From Rhizobiaceae bacterium (GTDB taxonomy: Bacteria; Pseudomonadota; Alphaproteobacteria; Rhizobiales; Rhizobiaceae), in contig JAHBYW010000002.1 of NCBI GenBank assembly GCA_019635755.1, positions 1 to 64,000 of the forward strand: a DNA stretch of 64,000 nt, read 5' to 3'. The translations under genes were made by a program, and so were the position numbers. Positions 29,222 through 40,380 of this stretch are shown here, one piece after another. Below the pieces are notes generated by a model. The model worked only from the letters and a program-made list of their open reading frames with translations, ran no database searches and was not told the DNA's origin. Every line of letters begins with the position of its first letter. The stretch's first letter is position 1.

Positions 29222-30115
29222 CTACTCGGCGGCGATCGCCTGCTTCGGCTGAACCTCGGCCGAATAGTCGTTCATCAGCGTGCGCGCGATCTCGCCGACG
29301 GTGAACTTGTAGGGCCCGATCTCGGAAACCGGCGTGACTTCGGCGGCCGTGCCGGTGAGGAAGCACTGTTCGAAGGTCGCCAGTTCCTCCGGCATGATCG
29401 CGCGTTCGATCACCTCGATGCCGCGGCGCTTGGCGAGGTCGATCGCCGTGCGGCGGGTGATGCCGTCCAGGAAGCAGTCGGCCTTCGGCGTGTGGATCTT
29501 GCCGTCCTTGACGAAGAACACGTTGGCACCGGTGGCTTCGGCCACCTGGCCGCGCCAGTCGTACATCAGCGCGTCGGCATAACCCTTGGCCTCGGCCGCG
29601 TGCTTGGAGATCGTGCAGATCATGTAGAGGCCGGCGGCCTTGGACTTCGACGGCGCCGTCCGCGGATCCGGCCGGCGGTACTCTGCGATGTCGAGGCGGA
29701 TGCCCTTCAGCTTCTGCGCCGGATCGAAATAGCTCGGCCACTGCCAGATGGCGATCGCGACGTTGATCCTGTTGTTCTGCGCCGACACGCCCATCTGTTC
29801 CGAGCCGCGCCAGGCGATCGGGCGCACATAGGCGTCGGAGAAACCCTGCATCTTGAGGAGCTTGCGGCAGGCGTCGTCGATCTCGTCGACCGAATAGGGG
29901 ATGGTGAAGCCGAGGATGCGCGCGGATTCGTGGAGCCTTTCGGTGTGCTCCGTCAGCTTGAAGATCTCGCCGCCATAGGCGCGCTCGCCCTCGAACACCG
30001 CACTGGCGTAGTGGAGCCCGTGCGTGAGGACGTGGATCTTGGCGTCCGCCCATTCCACGAACTCACCGTTCATCCAGATATGGCCGTCGAGTTTGTCGAA
30101 CGGAACCGATGCCAT
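29222..30115 (-). CDS. ilvE: Branched-chain amino acid aminotransferase
   Basis: Protein of 297 residues, fold-type IV PLP enzyme making Leu, Ile and Val from their 2-oxo acids. It shows HGLHYASAVFEGERAYGG, YVRPIAWRGSEQMGVSAQ, SKSKAAGLYMICT (with the PLP lysine) and GQVAEATGANVFFVKDG. It starts MASVPFDKLDGHIWMNGEF. It is divergent from marR across an operator-like palindrome. A candidate promoter reads TTGACA-N17-TAACTT on the minus strand. Confidence 0.95.
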   Translation of the reverse strand: MASVPFDKLDGHIWMNGEFVEWADAKIHVLTHGLHYASAVFEGERAYGGEIFKLTEHTERLHESARILGFTIPYSVDEIDDACRKLLKMQGFSDAYVRPIAWRGSEQMGVSAQNNRINVAIAIWQWPSYFDPAQKLKGIRLDIAEYRRPDPRTAPSKSKAAGLYMICTISKHAAEAKGYADALMYDWRGQVAEATGANVFFVKDGKIHTPKADCFLDGITRRTAIDLAKRRGIEVIERAIMPEELATFEQCFLTGTAAEVTPVSEIGPYKFTVGEIARTLMNDYSAEVQPKQAIAAE

Positions 30116-30276
30116 GATTGTCCTCCCGCGGGAGCGCCCGCTTGTTGTTGTGGCCAGCCGCCCGCGCTCGAGCGCATGGGCGAAGCGTAAGGGCAAACCC
30201 GCGTCAAGGCAATTTGAAGGAAGTTCCGGAAAAGCCCGAATCTCCTTGCCTTTTCGTTCGGAATCCGCCGAAAAGC

Positions 30277-30306
30277 TTGACAAAAGTTACCAGCGACGCG
30301 AAAATA
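30277..30306 (+). promoter_or_regulatory. Promoter of marR
   Basis: TTGACA (30277-30282) with an 18-base spacer to AAAATA (30301-30306), whose -10 is weak. The -10 overlaps the left arm of the palindrome 30301-30329. Confidence 0.5.
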
Positions 30307-30329
30307 TGTCAACAAGGCTGACATATTTT
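30301..30329. promoter_or_regulatory. MarR-type operator between ilvE and marR
   Basis: Perfect inverted repeat, AAAATATGTCA and TGACATATTTT, 11-bp arms with a 7-base spacer. It lies 21 bases before the marR start, overlaps the marR -10, and on the minus strand its TTGACA could be the -35 of ilvE. A MarR dimer binding here would repress both genes. The regulatory role is inferred from symmetry and position. Confidence 0.75.
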
Positions 30330-30350
30330 TCGCCTCGAGCGGATTTGGCA

Positions 30351-30866
30351 ATGGCAGATCGCACCGCGGGCAAGGCTCAACCCATCCGTTCGGCGCTGTC
30401 GCGCGACGACGGGCTGGACTTCACGCTCATCGAGCTGCTCTTCTTCGCCTATCGCGACTTCACCTCCGACCCGGACCAGATCCTCGCCGAATACGGGTTC
30501 GGCCGCGCGCATCACCGCGTGCTGCATTTCGTCAACCGCATGCCCGGGCTGACGGTCGCCGAACTGCTCGACGTGCTGAAGATCACCAAGCAGAGCCTGG
30601 CGCGCGTGCTGAAGCAGCTGATCGACACCGGGCACATCGTGCAGGCGCAGGGGCCGAACGACCGCCGCCAGCGGCAGCTCTATCCGACGTCGAAAGGGCG
30701 CGAGCTGGCGCTGACGCTGGCAAGGCCACAGTCCAGCCGCATCCATGGCGCACTGCGGGCGGCGGAGCCGACGGAGCGGGCCGGCATCGAGCGTTTCCTG
30801 CGGGCAATGGTCGATCCGGATCTCAGGCCGCAGATCGACAAGCTGCCGGGGGCGGGGCGACCATAG
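30351..30866 (+). CDS. MarR-family transcriptional regulator
   Basis: Protein of 171 residues with the winged-helix core (AEYGFGRAHHRVLHFVNRMP, LTVAELLDVLKITKQSLARV, GPNDRRQRQLYPTSKGRELA). The ATG at 30351 was chosen over one at 30306 that lies inside the palindrome and would leave no leader. Divergent from ilvE, with a shared operator, so autoregulation and control of branched-chain amino acid synthesis are likely. No ligand is known. Confidence 0.92.
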   Translation: MADRTAGKAQPIRSALSRDDGLDFTLIELLFFAYRDFTSDPDQILAEYGFGRAHHRVLHFVNRMPGLTVAELLDVLKITKQSLARVLKQLIDTGHIVQAQGPNDRRQRQLYPTSKGRELALTLARPQSSRIHGALRAAEPTERAGIERFLRAMVDPDLRPQIDKLPGAGRP

Positions 30867-30969
30867 GCGATCTGCCGGCGACGGCGGGTCGTTCTGATTG
30901 CTGTGACTGCGCCGTTCCGCGGCAGAGGTGCTCGGCACCCTGCCGGACCGGTGCTGGAGGGACCTGACC

Positions 30970-31689
30970 ATGGAAGCACCTGACCGCGCCGCCCAGCCCG
31001 ACATTCCGGGTGACGATGCGCCGCATCTGCTTGTCGTCGACGACGACACGCGCATCCGCAATCTGCTGAAGCAATACCTGACCGAGAACGGATTCCGCGT
31101 GACGGTGGCGGGCACCGCGGCGGAAGCCCGGCGCAGGCTGGTGGGGCTCGACTTCGACCTGCTGGTGCTGGACGTGATGATGCCGGGCGAGACCGGCGTC
31201 GACCTGACGAAATCGCTGCGCGCCGAGAAGAGCGTGCCCATCCTCATGCTGACGGCACTGTCGGAGACCGAGAGCCGCATCGCCGGCCTCGAGGCCGGCG
31301 CCGACGACTATCTGCCCAAACCGTTCGACCCGCGCGAGCTGATCCTCAGGATCAACAACATCCTCCGACGCGGCGGGCCGCAGGCCACGCCCAAGCTCGA
31401 GCAGATCGTCTTCGGCCCCTACACGTTCCAGATCGCCCGGCGCGAGCTGAAGAAGGGCGGCGAGCCGCTGAAGCTCACCGAGCGCGAGCAGGAGATCCTC
31501 GCCATCTTCGCCGAGCGCGCGGGCGAGACGATCCCTCGTCACGAGCTGGTCGCCGGCGACGCCGAGGTGGGCGAGCGCACCATCGACGTGCAGATCAACC
31601 GGCTGCGCCGCAAGATCGAGCGCGACCCGTCCAATCCTGTGTGGCTGCAGACCGTGCGCGGGATCGGATACAGGCTGAGCGTGGAGTAG
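30970..31689 (+). CDS. OmpR-family response regulator
   Basis: Protein of 239 residues. The receiver domain has the acidic pocket VVDDD, phospho-Asp68 in LLVLDVMMPGETG, and the Lys in YLPKPFD. The C-terminal winged helix (LTEREQEILAIFAERAGETI, IDVQINRLRRKIERDP) is typical of OmpR. The cognate kinase follows after 166 bases. Confidence 0.95.
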   Translation: MEAPDRAAQPDIPGDDAPHLLVVDDDTRIRNLLKQYLTENGFRVTVAGTAAEARRRLVGLDFDLLVLDVMMPGETGVDLTKSLRAEKSVPILMLTALSETESRIAGLEAGADDYLPKPFDPRELILRINNILRRGGPQATPKLEQIVFGPYTFQIARRELKKGGEPLKLTEREQEILAIFAERAGETIPRHELVAGDAEVGERTIDVQINRLRRKIERDPSNPVWLQTVRGIGYRLSVE

Positions 31690-31855
31690 GGGGTCGTCCC
31701 CGGCCAGAACCAGGCTGGGCGCAGACAACGTTGCAGTTGGCCGGTCCATTGACCCCTTTTGCCTCTTTCGCGCCGGCACACTATTCTCCGCAACGCGTCA
31801 GACACCCAGAGGTGCCGGCGCGGATTGTGGTGTCTGCCGGCGTACAGGAACCTCA

Positions 31856-33337
31856 GTGACAACGACGGAAACGACAGGCGAGGCAAACGTCGAGGCAGAT
31901 CGCCTCGGCGAGCGGCTGCCTGCCCTGCGCTCATCGCTCAGCCCGCGCGTCGGCGCGGCGTGGACCCGCGCGCGCGCCGGGCGTGTGGCCGGGCTCGCGC
32001 CGCGGGGCTGGAACAAGTTCTGGCGGCGGATCGGCCTCTACATGCCGAAGCGCCTCTATGCGCGCTCGCTCATCATCGTCATCGCGCCGATGATCCTGCT
32101 CCAGTCGGTCGTCGCCTTCGTGTTCATGGAACGGCACTGGCAGACCGTCACGCAGCGCCTCTCCCAGGCGGTGGTGCGCGACATCGCCGCGATCATCGAC
32201 ATGACGGAGACTTTTCCGCCGGGCGACGGCTATGCCGACGTGATCCGCATCGCGCAGGAGAGGCTGTCGCTGAAGATCGACATCCTGCCGCCCGACCCGC
32301 TGCCGCCGGCAGGGCCGAAGCCGTTCTTCTCCATCCTCGACGAGGCGCTGTCGGGCGAGATCACCCGGCAGATCAACCGGCCATTCTGGCTGGATACCGT
32401 CGGCAATTCCAACATCATCGAGATCCGCATCCAGCTCGAGGGCAAGGTGCTGCGCGTCTTCGCCCGTCGCAGCCAGGCCTATGCGTCCAACACGCACATC
32501 TTCCTGGTCTGGATGGTCGGCACGTCGCTGGTGCTGCTGATGATCGCCATCCCGTTCCTGCGCAACCAGATCCGGCCGATCCTGCGGCTGGCCGAGGCTG
32601 CCGAGAGTTTTGGCAAGGGGCGGCCCATGCCTCAGGACTTCAAGCCGCGCGGGGCCGACGAGGTCAGGCGGGCCGGGCGCGCCTTCATCCAGATGCGCGA
32701 ACGCATCGAGCGGCAGATCGACCAGCGCACCGCGATGCTGACCGGCGTCAGCCACGATCTCAGGACCATCCTGACGCGCTTCAAGCTGCAGCTCGCGCTG
32801 CTCGGGAACCGCGCCTCGACCGAGGCGCTGAACCGCGACATCGACGACATGCAGTCGATGCTGGAGGGCTACCTCGCCTTTGCACGCGGCGAGGCGGCGG
32901 AGGACACCGGCGTCTTCGACCTGCGGGAGAGCTTCGAGGCCTTCTCCAAGGAGGCGCGGCTCAGGAAGCGCGCGCTGACGACGGCGATCGCCGGCCCGGC
33001 CGAGGTCCACGTCCGTCCCAACGCCTTCGCGCGGCTGCTGTCCAACGTCATCGGCAATTCGCTGCGCTACGCGACCGAGGTGTCGGTAAAGGCCAACCAC
33101 ACGCGCGGTTCGCTGACCGTGATCGTCGACGACAACGGACCGGGCGTGCCAGCCGACAAGCGCGAGGACGTGTTCCGCCCGTTCTTCAGACTGGATGCCG
33201 CGCGCAACCAGGACGAGGGCGGCACGGGTCTCGGGCTGGCCATCGCCCGCGACATCGCGCGCAGCCACGGCGGCGACATCGCGCTGGAGGACAGCCCGAT
33301 GGGCGGCCTGCGCGCGGTGATCCGCGTGCCGGCGTGA
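31856..33337 (+). CDS. Sensor histidine kinase (EnvZ-like)
   Basis: Protein of 493 residues: a cytoplasmic N-terminal extension of about 60 residues, a first membrane helix (LIIVIAPMILLQSVVAFVF), a periplasmic sensor (about 90-220), a second helix (FLVWMVGTSLVLLMIAIPFL), HAMP, then the phospho-accepting His300 in GVSHDLRTILTRFKLQLALL. N-box NVIGNSLRYA and G-box GGTGLGLAIARDIA follow. The start is a GTG with AGGAA in good position. The EnvZ-type H-box with ILTR is the feature of the family. The signal is unknown. Confidence 0.94.
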   Translation: MTTTETTGEANVEADRLGERLPALRSSLSPRVGAAWTRARAGRVAGLAPRGWNKFWRRIGLYMPKRLYARSLIIVIAPMILLQSVVAFVFMERHWQTVTQRLSQAVVRDIAAIIDMTETFPPGDGYADVIRIAQERLSLKIDILPPDPLPPAGPKPFFSILDEALSGEITRQINRPFWLDTVGNSNIIEIRIQLEGKVLRVFARRSQAYASNTHIFLVWMVGTSLVLLMIAIPFLRNQIRPILRLAEAAESFGKGRPMPQDFKPRGADEVRRAGRAFIQMRERIERQIDQRTAMLTGVSHDLRTILTRFKLQLALLGNRASTEALNRDIDDMQSMLEGYLAFARGEAAEDTGVFDLRESFEAFSKEARLRKRALTTAIAGPAEVHVRPNAFARLLSNVIGNSLRYATEVSVKANHTRGSLTVIVDDNGPGVPADKREDVFRPFFRLDAARNQDEGGTGLGLAIARDIARSHGGDIALEDSPMGGLRAVIRVPA

Positions 33338-33368
33338 AGCGCGGCGGCCGGTTGCCGCCGCACTCCGG

Positions 33369-35700
<2,332 letters not shown>

Positions 35701-35704
<4 letters not shown>

Positions 35705-36537
35705 GCGCCGGCTTCCTTCCCGGCGAGGCCGCCAACGCGAACGCCGCGATCCTGGTCGACGAGGTCGGCATCGAGACAGGCATCCATGGCCACCACCGGA
35801 TCAGGACGGCCTATAGGCCTGTCTTCCGACGGCTGGACGGGATGCAGGTCGAACCGGTGGCCGTCGTCGGCTCCGGATGTCCGTTCCTCGGCGGGCGGCC
35901 GGTCGATCCGCTGCACTTCGCGTCGGCTCTCGGCGGTCCCGAACGAGCCGGGCTCGATCACCTGGTCCGCACGCTGGCCGTCCGCAACCTGCGCAACCTC
36001 GGCGCCGACGGCATTTCGCTCTTCGTCGACATCGACCTCGCATGCCTCGAGGGCGGCGCGCCGGACTGCGGGGGCGGGGATGCGACCGCGCTCGACCGCA
36101 TCGTCTGCTGCATTCCGTCCGCCTCGCTGCTCGACCGTCATGACCTCGTGGAGCACACGCTGACGCTGAGGGCCGCGGGCTGCGGCATTGCCATCGGCGG
36201 CTTCGGCGCCGGCCCGTGGGACATCGCCTGTCTGCAGGCGGTGCGGCCCGACATCGTGCGGCTCGACCCGATCTGGTTCCGGCGGGCGGCGTCAAACCCG
36301 CAGGCGTCGCGTCTCCTCGTGTCGCTGGTGGGCGGCCTGCACGACCAGGGCGCCGACATCCTGATCGGCGGCATCGCCGACGCCGGCGAGTTCCAGGCTG
36401 CGCTGGATTGCGGAGCCGACCTGTTCGAGGGCGATTATCTCGGGCGGCCGACACTTGCCGGCGTCGGCTTCGACACCGCGCGCGTTCCGCTCGGCAGCCT
36501 GCCGGGCGCGTCCAACGTCGTGCCTCTCTTCGCCTGA
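35701..36537 (+). CDS. Degenerate EAL-like protein coupled to an EAL phosphodiesterase
   Basis: Protein of 278 residues with the same overall order as the EAL gene ahead of it: YRPVFRRLDG, LFVDIDLACLEG, IAIGGFGAGPWDI, VRLDPIWF, LIGGIADAGEF and EGDYLGRP. The catalytic positions are replaced: no EAL motif, the DDFG-type pair reads GGFG, and the base-region Glu in EGIE reads GGIA. It is probably an inactive partner that binds ligand or protein. The ATGA overlap suggests a fixed stoichiometry with the first. Confidence 0.82.
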
Positions 36538-36634
36538 TCCATCAGCGGCGCTGATTGACACCGCTACAACAATTCACTGGATCGCCGTCGCAGCCGTAGT
36601 CTACTGCCCTCGTGCCAGCGCGGGGACGACGATC

Positions 36635-37249
36635 ATGCCGACACTCTACGGGATGCTGGGCAGCGGCAACTGCTACAAGCCGCGCCTGCTGATGGCGAAG
36701 CTCGGACGTACGTTCCGGCACGTCGAGACGAGCTCGCGGGACGGAACCACCCGCACGGCCGAATATCTGGCGAAGAACCCGAATGGCAAGGTGCCGCTGC
36801 TCGAGCTGGACGATGGCCGACTGGTCGCCGAGTCCAATGCCATCCTGCTGTTCCTCGGGCACGGGACGCGCTTCGTGCCGGCCGACCCGTACGACCTTGC
36901 GCTCGTCAACCAGTGGCTGTTCTTCGAGCAGTACAGCCACGAACCCTATGTCGCGGTGCGCCGCTCGCTCTTCGTCTACCCCGAGCGCAAGGCGCAGGCG
37001 ACGCCGGAGCGGCTGGCGTCGCTGCTGGACAGCGGCAACAAGGCGCTGGGCGTCATGGAGGCGCAACTGAAGGCGTCCCCGTTCCTCGCCGGCGACGCGA
37101 TGACCGTCGCCGACATCGCGCTCTACGCCTACACGCATGATGCCGGGCTCGGCGGTTTCGATCTCGGCCTGTTCCCGGCGGTGGCCGGCTGGCTGGCGCG
37201 GGTGGAAGCCGACCCCGGCCATGTCCCGATGACGTGGACGCCCGCCTAG
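36635..37249 (+). CDS. Glutathione S-transferase family protein
   Basis: Protein of 204 residues: N-terminal thioredoxin fold (MPTLYGMLGSGNCYKPRLLM, KNPNGKVPLLELDDGRLVAE, SNAIL) and a C-terminal helical domain (FLAGDAMTVADIALYAYTHD). The SNAI and VPLLEL motifs form the glutathione site. The active-site Ser/Cys in SGNCYKP is in place. Substrate unknown. Convergent with tetR. Confidence 0.9.
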   Translation: MPTLYGMLGSGNCYKPRLLMAKLGRTFRHVETSSRDGTTRTAEYLAKNPNGKVPLLELDDGRLVAESNAILLFLGHGTRFVPADPYDLALVNQWLFFEQYSHEPYVAVRRSLFVYPERKAQATPERLASLLDSGNKALGVMEAQLKASPFLAGDAMTVADIALYAYTHDAGLGGFDLGLFPAVAGWLARVEADPGHVPMTWTPA

Positions 37250-37265
37250 CGGGCGGCGCCCCGCG

Positions 37266-37865
37266 TCATCCCTCGCGCGGCTCGGCACCGCGGAGCGCCT
37301 GGTCGACGAGCCGCGCCGCGAGGCTGTGAGGCGGCGACTGGTCCGGGTCGGACAGCATCATCACCTTGAGGATCGGCGCGGTCAGCAGTTCGTAGAGCGC
37401 GGTCACGTCGGTGTCGGCGGCGAGGTTCCCGTCGCGGATGCCTTGCCGGATGCGCTCGAGGACCGCCCGGCGGCGCGGCGCGATCAGTTCGCGGAAGACC
37501 ATGTCCATCAGCTCGCGATTCCGGCGGCCCTCGGCGATCAGCGCCGAATGGACGATGCGCGTGCGGCGCTGGTCGAAGCCGAACATGCTTTCGAGGATCG
37601 CGACGAGATCCTCGCGCAGCGACGGCGTGTGGCCGGCGGGGAGGGGCTGGCCGCGCAGCGACCCCAGCACCGCCAGCACGAAGCGGTCGCGGTCGGGCCA
37701 GCGGCGGTAGAACGACGCCTTGCTGGCGCCCGCCCGCGCGCAGACCGCATCGATGCTGACGTCATCGAAGCTGCGCCTCTCCTCGAGAAGCGCCATCGCC
37801 GCCTCCACGAAGCTCCTGTCGAGGGTCTCCGACGGCGGCCGGCCCCGCTGCCGCGTGCCGGTCAA
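37266..37865 (-). CDS. TetR-family regulator
   Basis: Protein of 199 residues with the TetR helix-turn-helix (FDDVSIDAVCARAGASKASF, YRRWPDRDRFVLAVL). The start is a TTG overlapping the copD-like stop (TTGA), with residues TGTRQRGRPPSETLD following. Upstream in-frame residues are non-coding. It is in the same transcript as the copD-like gene, and a 19-bp palindrome lies at that operon's promoter, so it probably represses itself. Confidence 0.9.
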   Translation of the reverse strand: MTGTRQRGRPPSETLDRSFVEAAMALLEERRSFDDVSIDAVCARAGASKASFYRRWPDRDRFVLAVLGSLRGQPLPAGHTPSLREDLVAILESMFGFDQRRTRIVHSALIAEGRRNRELMDMVFRELIAPRRRAVLERIRQGIRDGNLAADTDVTALYELLTAPILKVMMLSDPDQSPPHSLAARLVDQALRGAEPREG

Positions 37866-38326
37866 TACAGTCCGAGCCCGAGGATCGCCATGATCGCGAC
37901 GACAGCGATGAGGCCAACGCCGGTGATGGTGGCATGGCTGCGCCACGACGCGGCGATCTCGGCACGCCGGTCGCCCTCTGCGGCCAGCAGGGCCGCGACG
38001 CTGGCGCGGTGGCGCCCGCCCGTCACGGTCACGAAGACGACGATCGCGAGCGCGGCGAGCGAGTAGAGGCCGTAAGGCGTGATGATGTCCGCCGGCGTGG
38101 CGATGCCGCCGCCCAGCCAGGCGCGCGCCACGCCGGTGAGCAGGAGCAGGATGCCGGAGCCGGCCATCAGCGGCCCGGCGAAGCGGCCGGCTGTCAGGGT
38201 GAAGCCGCGCATCGCGGGGGGGTCGAGCCGGAGCAGCGTCGGCTCCACGACGAAGGCGAAGAAGATCGCGCCGCCCGCCCAGGCGGTGGCGGAGAGCAGA
38301 TGCAGGAAATGGACGATGTCGAGCAC
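37862..38326 (-). CDS. CopD-like small membrane protein
   Basis: Inner-membrane protein of 154 residues with four predicted helices (LDIVHFLHLLSATAWAGGAI, LMAGSGILLLLTGVARAWLG, LYSLAALAIVVFVTVTGG, TITGVGLIAVVAIMAILGLG). The first helix His/Trp pattern resembles CopD/DUF4149-type proteins. I chose the GTG at 38326 because GGAG is six bases upstream; a TTG at 38338 would include that site. Its product may bind metal or haem, but this is uncertain. Confidence 0.75.
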   Translation of the reverse strand: MLDIVHFLHLLSATAWAGGAIFFAFVVEPTLLRLDPPAMRGFTLTAGRFAGPLMAGSGILLLLTGVARAWLGGGIATPADIITPYGLYSLAALAIVVFVTVTGGRHRASVAALLAAEGDRRAEIAASWRSHATITGVGLIAVVAIMAILGLGLY

Positions 38327-38343
38327 GGCTGGCTCCAATTACG

Positions 38344-38362
38344 AAACGATACTGTATCGTTT
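38344..38362. promoter_or_regulatory. TetR-type operator of the copD-tetR operon
   Basis: AAACGATAC-T-GTATCGTTT, a perfect 9-bp inverted repeat around one base, 18 bases upstream of the copD-like start. The TetR gene is the second in the operon, which fits autorepression. Confidence 0.75.
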
Positions 38363-38410
38363 ATTAATCGAGCGCGCGGCCGGAGGCAAGCTCCGCAAAG
38401 GCCAGGAATC

Positions 38411-38434
38411 AAAAAGGCGGCCGAAGCCGCCTTT
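38411..38434 (-). terminator. Terminator downstream of the third cold-shock gene
   Basis: On the minus strand AAAGGCGGC, a 4-base loop, GCCGCCTTT then TTG, so the U-tract continues the stem. It ends the csp transcript about 160 bases after its stop; between them there is no gene. Confidence 0.6.
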
Positions 38435-38594
38435 CCAGACATTCCGATTTCGAACCTCCGATCCCGTCGTCCGTCGGCAATCCGCCGCTCGGGTTCTCCG
38501 GGACCCTGGCTCGGCGCGCGTCATTCGCGCGGCCGCCAGTACATCCGTGACTTGCCGCGCGCCGCAGGTCGCCCTGCAGCGCGCCTTTGAGAAA

Positions 38595-38807
38595 TCAGCC
38601 TGCCTTGCTCAGAGACCCAGCGGCCGACTTACCGGTGCGGCGGTCCTGCTCGATCTCGAAGTTGATCTTCTGGCCTTCGTTGAGCGTGGTCATGCCGGCG
38701 CGCTCCACGGCCGAGATGTGAACGAAAACGTCCGCGCCGCCCGAATCCGGCTGAATGAAGCCGAAGCCCTTGGTGGCGTTGAACCACTTTACCGTTCCAG
38801 TTGCCAT
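38595..38807 (-). CDS. Cold-shock protein (CspA type)
   Basis: Protein of 70 residues: [20 protein letters not shown] and [20 protein letters not shown]. The RNA-binding residues are conserved. The Trp and Gln make it closer to the housekeeping csp of Rhizobiales than to the pair at 26-27 kb. A good ribosome-binding site (AAAGGAAC) precedes it; its own promoter is at 38945-38973. It lacks the 30-nt leader element of the other two. Confidence 0.95.
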   Translation of the reverse strand: MATGTVKWFNATKGFGFIQPDSGGADVFVHISAVERAGMTTLNEGQKINFEIEQDRRTGKSAAGSLSKAG

Positions 38808-38944
38808 GCGATGTTCCTTTAGTTCGCGTGTTGCATAGGGCCGGCCGAAGCCGGCGTTGGTATCGAGATTTTGGAGAGAGTTCAGTCAGCGAACGAGGTG
38901 GTCTCGCGCGGCCCGATCTATCGGCCGAAATATCAATACCGCCC

Positions 38945-38973
38945 ATATAGGGCCTGCCGGCCGCCGGTTCAAG
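38945..38973 (-). promoter_or_regulatory. Promoter of the third cold-shock gene
   Basis: On the minus strand CTTGAA (38968-38973) and CTATAT (38945-38950) with a 17-base spacer. It overlaps the 3' end of the upstream oxidoreductase gene. The leader of about 130 nt has a hairpin GCCGGC-TTCG-GCCGGC (38840-38855). Confidence 0.7.
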
Positions 38974-39874
38974 TGTTTTCCGGAGCAAGCGAGACGCCGT
39001 TCATTTCCGCCACGACGTCGGAGAGCATCGGGACGAAATCCTCGGCATGACCGGTGTTCACCGCGGTGGCGAAGGAGTTGCGCACGGCCGCGCCGATGGG
39101 GTTCGCGATGCCGGCCGCGTTGGCGAAGGCGGCGAGGTAGCCGAGATCCTTGAAGCCGTTCTTCAAGGTGAAGCGGTGTGCGTTCGGATCGCGGCCGACG
39201 ACCCACTGGAAATAGGTGCGGAAGAAGGGACAGTCCATGCGGCCGTCCTTGATGACAGCCTCGAAGACCGCCGGGGTGAGGCCGGCCTTCATGCCGAGCG
39301 TCAGCGCTTCGGCATAGATGGCGCCGTAGCCGAGCGACACGAAGTTGTTGAGCAGCTTCATCGTGTGCCCGGTTCCCGTCGGACCGGTGTGGACCACGCG
39401 GCCCGCGAAGCAGTCGATGACGGGCCGGGCCCGCGCCACCACGTCGTCGGCGCCGCCCACCATCACGTCGAGCGTGCCCGCCTCGGCATCCTTCGGCGTC
39501 CGCGACAGCGGGGCGTCGATCAGCGTGACGCCGCGAGGGGCGAGCGCCGCTGCAAGGCGCGTGGTCGACGAGGGCTCCGAGGTCGAACAGTCGATGACGA
39601 GGAGCGGCCTGTCCGTCGACGCGAGGCCGTCCGGCCCCGTGAGAAGCGCCTCGACCTCCGGGCTGCCGGTGACGCAGATCACGACGACGTCGCAGGCCGC
39701 GGCCATTTGGCGGGGCGACGACACCTCCCGGGCGCCGGCGGCGACCAGCCGGTCGACCGCCTCCCGCCGCCGGTGGGCGAGCACGGTCAACGGGTGACCC
39801 TTGGCCAGAATGTTCTTTGCCATGCCCGAACCCATGAGCCCGAGCCCGATGAAACCCACGCGTTCCTTCGCCAT
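38969..39874 (-). CDS. NAD-dependent beta-hydroxyacid dehydrogenase (3-hydroxyisobutyrate dehydrogenase family)
   Basis: Protein of 301 residues. The dinucleotide loop GFIGLGLMGSGMAKNILAKG and the catalytic-lysine region GTGHTMKLLNNFVSLG, plus DAPLSRTPKDAEAGTLDVMV, place it in the HIBADH/tartronate-semialdehyde reductase family. Which hydroxy acid it uses cannot be told from the sequence. It is divergent from a small secreted protein gene. Confidence 0.9.
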   Translation of the reverse strand: MAKERVGFIGLGLMGSGMAKNILAKGHPLTVLAHRRREAVDRLVAAGAREVSSPRQMAAACDVVVICVTGSPEVEALLTGPDGLASTDRPLLVIDCSTSEPSSTTRLAAALAPRGVTLIDAPLSRTPKDAEAGTLDVMVGGADDVVARARPVIDCFAGRVVHTGPTGTGHTMKLLNNFVSLGYGAIYAEALTLGMKAGLTPAVFEAVIKDGRMDCPFFRTYFQWVVGRDPNAHRFTLKNGFKDLGYLAAFANAAGIANPIGAAVRNSFATAVNTGHAEDFVPMLSDVVAEMNGVSLAPENT

Positions 39875-40048
39875 GTCTCTCTCCCTGAAGCCGCGCGACC
39901 TTAGAGCCCGCCGCGCCGAAGCGGAATCATGTGCAGGCCCGCCATCCCGTCTTTTTTCGCCGACGCACTGCGCCGCCGGCTTGCCGCCTGCCTTCGCCGC
40001 GCCAAATTCCTGTCTAGACGTGTGATCCACATCCGCCCGGAGACACCC

Positions 40049-40375
40049 ATGAAAGCCTTGCTTGCCGCCGCCGCGCTCGCCGCCGTGCTCGCCACGCCGG
40101 CCGCGGCGATCTCGCGCTACAATGTCGACTCCATGTCGTGCAGCCAGGCGCAGCAGACCGTGCGCTCCGATGGCGCCGCGATCCTGCGCTACTCCTCGAA
40201 GCGCACGCCGGGGCTGACGCTCTACGGCCGGTATGTCCGCAACGACCTGTTCTGCTCGGGCCACGAGATCGCCGAGAGGGTCTGGATACCGACGGCCGAC
40301 CGGAAGTCGTGCCCCGTGCTCGAATGCAAGCCGGCGGACGACGAGTTCGACGACCTGCTTCGCCGCCGCTTCTGA
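40049..40375 (+). CDS. Exported small Cys-containing protein, unknown function
   Basis: Protein of 108 residues with a signal peptide (MKALLAAAALAAVLATPAAA). The mature part has Cys in SMSCSQAQ, LFCSGHE, SCPVLEC and a tail DEFDDLLRRRF. The ATG at 40049 was chosen because it gives the signal peptide. I recognise no family; similar four-Cys secreted proteins occur in Rhizobiales. Confidence 0.75.
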   Translation: MKALLAAAALAAVLATPAAAISRYNVDSMSCSQAQQTVRSDGAAILRYSSKRTPGLTLYGRYVRNDLFCSGHEIAERVWIPTADRKSCPVLECKPADDEFDDLLRRRF

Positions 40376-40380
40376 TCGTC

